Source: Flavobacterium psychrophilum (GTDB lineage Bacteria > Bacteroidota > Bacteroidia > Flavobacteriales > Flavobacteriaceae). From it: a stretch of 6,845 nt of DNA. The translations under genes were made by a program, and so were the position numbers. The stretch lies in contig DZAU01000085.1 in NCBI GenBank assembly GCA_022729635.1, forward strand, positions 1 through 6,845, given 5' to 3'. A model generated the notes under the pieces. It did not search any database. It saw only the letters and a program-made list of their open reading frames with translations, and was not told the origin of the DNA. How positions within the stretch are numbered: the first letter of the stretch is position 1; every line of letters begins with the position of its first letter. This document shows positions 5,698 through 6,845 of the stretch, in pieces.

Positions 5698-6845
5698 ATG
5701 AAATACCACCAAATAGACCGTCAACTTTTTATAAAAAATCGCTCAAAATTCACTGCCCAAATGAAACCAAATAGCGTTGCGGTTTTTAATTCAAATGATA
5801 TTTATCCGATTTCTGCCGATAGTACTTTGCCATTTGCACAACATCGAGATATTTTTTATCTATCGGGCGTTGATCAGGAAGAAAGCATCTTGTTGCTTTT
5901 TCCAGATGCTCCGTATGAAAATCAACGTGAAATGTTGTTCCTGAAAGAAACCAGTGAACATATCGCTATTTGGGAAGGCGAAAAACTGACCAAAGACCGA
6001 GCTTTTGAAGTTTCTGGAATCAAAACCGTGCATTGGTTGCAGGATTTCGAAAAAATTTTATTCGAAATGATGACACATTGCGAAACTATTTACATCAATA
6101 CCAATGAGCATTATCGCGCTTCCGTCGAAACCGAAACTCGCGAAGCCCGTTTTGTAAAATGGTGGAAAGCCAAATATCCGGCACACGCTGTCGCAAAAAG
6201 CAACCCAATTTTGCAACGCATTCGTTCTGTGAAAGAAACCGAAGAATTGGATTTAATACAAAACGCCTGCAATATCACCGAAAAAGGGTTTAGAAGATTA
6301 TTAGCATTCGTAAAACCAAACGTAACCGAATATGAAATCGAAGCAGAATTGATTCACGAATTCGTTCGAAATCGTTCCAAAGGCTTTGCTTACACTCCAA
6401 TTATTGCTTCGGGCAATAATGCTAATGTCTTACACTACATCGAAAACAACCAACAATGTAAAGCCGGAGATATAATTCTGCTTGATGTAGCCGCAGAATA
6501 TGCCAATTATTCCAGTGATATGACTCGAATGATTCCTGTTTCAGGGAGATTTACTCCCAGACAAGCTGCAGTTTACAACTCTGTTTTACGGGTAAAAAAT
6601 GAAGCTACAAAAATGCTTACGCCAGGAACATTTTGGAAAGAGTATCAATTTGAAGTGGGGAAAATTATGACATCGGAATTGCTTGGGTTAGGGCTAATTG
6701 ACAAAGCCGACGTTCAAAACGAAAACCCGGATTGGCCAGCCTACAAAAAATATTTTATGCACGGAACTTCGCACCACATGGGATTGGATACGCACGATTA
6801 CGGAAAATTAACCGAACCGATGCAAGCCAATATGGTTTTCACCGT
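5698..6845 (+). CDS. pepP: Xaa-Pro aminopeptidase (aminopeptidase P, peptidase family M24B), 3' end outside window
   Basis: A cytosolic metallo-aminopeptidase that removes N-terminal residues preceding proline. The frame is open from the ATG at 5698 (MKYHQIDRQLF) to the right edge, 382 complete codons without a stop; about 50 residues are probably missing, judging from the usual length near 430. The N-terminal creatinase/AMP_N-type domain (about residues 1-170) includes FYLSGVDQEESILLLFP. The C-terminal pita-bread catalytic domain shows LHYIENN (H246), the metal-binding Asp residues D263 and D274 (LLDVAAEYANYSSDMTR), and HGTSHHMGLDTHD with H355, metal ligand H359 and H366. These align with H243, D260, D271, H350, H354 and H361 of E. 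coli PepP. The two Glu metal ligands lie beyond the window. It is divergent from the sdh operon and looks functionally unrelated to it. Confidence 0.95.
   Translation, partial: MKYHQIDRQLFIKNRSKFTAQMKPNSVAVFNSNDIYPISADSTLPFAQHRDIFYLSGVDQEESILLLFPDAPYENQREMLFLKETSEHIAIWEGEKLTKDRAFEVSGIKTVHWLQDFEKILFEMMTHCETIYINTNEHYRASVETETREARFVKWWKAKYPAHAVAKSNPILQRIRSVKETEELDLIQNACNITEKGFRRLLAFVKPNVTEYEIEAELIHEFVRNRSKGFAYTPIIASGNNANVLHYIENNQQCKAGDIILLDVAAEYANYSSDMTRMIPVSGRFTPRQAAVYNSVLRVKNEATKMLTPGTFWKEYQFEVGKIMTSELLGLGLIDKADVQNENPDWPAYKKYFMHGTSHHMGLDTHDYGKLTEPMQANMVFT

Noticed and set aside
5506..5724. A 72-residue open frame on the minus strand, hydrophobic and rich in Phe, Ile and Cys, that might be a small membrane protein.
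   Set aside because: It overlaps the start of the aminopeptidase gene and its promoter region antisense, and its composition is what AT-rich non-coding DNA yields. No leader or family likeness supports it.
1..6845. CRISPR arrays, tRNA or rRNA genes, insertion sequences or transposase genes.
   Set aside because: No regularly spaced repeats, no cloverleaf or rRNA-like stretch, and no transposase-like protein on either strand; the only insertion-like feature is the toxin-antitoxin pair with short flanking repeats.

Overview
The window is AT-rich, densely coding DNA that looks like a chromosome of the family Flavobacteriaceae (phylum Bacteroidota), most likely Flavobacterium or a close relative. 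Three things point there. The aminopeptidase P and the sdhCAB-type succinate dehydrogenase (one membrane anchor, no sdhD) read like flavobacterial proteins. Starts are preceded by A/T-rich leaders instead of strong Shine-Dalgarno sequences. Bacteroidota-type -7 promoter elements (TAnnTTTG) lie upstream of several genes. The genus is assigned by recognition, not by a database search.

Layout. (1) At 1-1036 on the plus strand lies the 3' end of a NarL-type two-component system. A sensor kinase cut by the left edge overlaps a LuxR/NarL-family response regulator by 4 nt. (2) At 1037-1123 is a convergent intergenic stretch holding two hairpins. One has its T-tract on the plus strand and the other on the minus strand, so the two opposing operons appear to terminate by crossing over each other. 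(3) At 1124-5271 on the minus strand is a succinate dehydrogenase operon read sdhC, sdhA, then mntA and hepT, then sdhB. The two inserted genes encode an MNT-type nucleotidyltransferase antitoxin and a HEPN (DUF86) ribonuclease toxin. (4) At 5272-5697 is a non-coding divergent promoter region with several inverted repeats. (5) From 5698 to the right edge, on the plus strand, is a gene for an M24B Xaa-Pro aminopeptidase that is cut before its end.

How the genes fit together. SdhC, SdhA and SdhB make respiratory complex II: SdhA oxidises succinate, SdhB carries electrons through three iron-sulfur clusters, and SdhC anchors the enzyme and passes electrons to quinone. The most unusual point is that a complete MntA-HepT toxin-antitoxin module sits between sdhA and sdhB. 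Only one base separates the hepT stop codon from the sdhB start codon, so sdhB appears to be transcribed, and perhaps translated, through the toxin gene. The 8-bp sequence tattattc occurs at both ends of the module (1885-1892 and 2517-2524), next to the start codons of sdhB and mntA. Joining the two copies would recreate a plausible undisturbed sdhA-sdhB junction. A candidate promoter with an adjacent near-palindrome lies in the sdhA-mntA spacer and could control both the module and sdhB.
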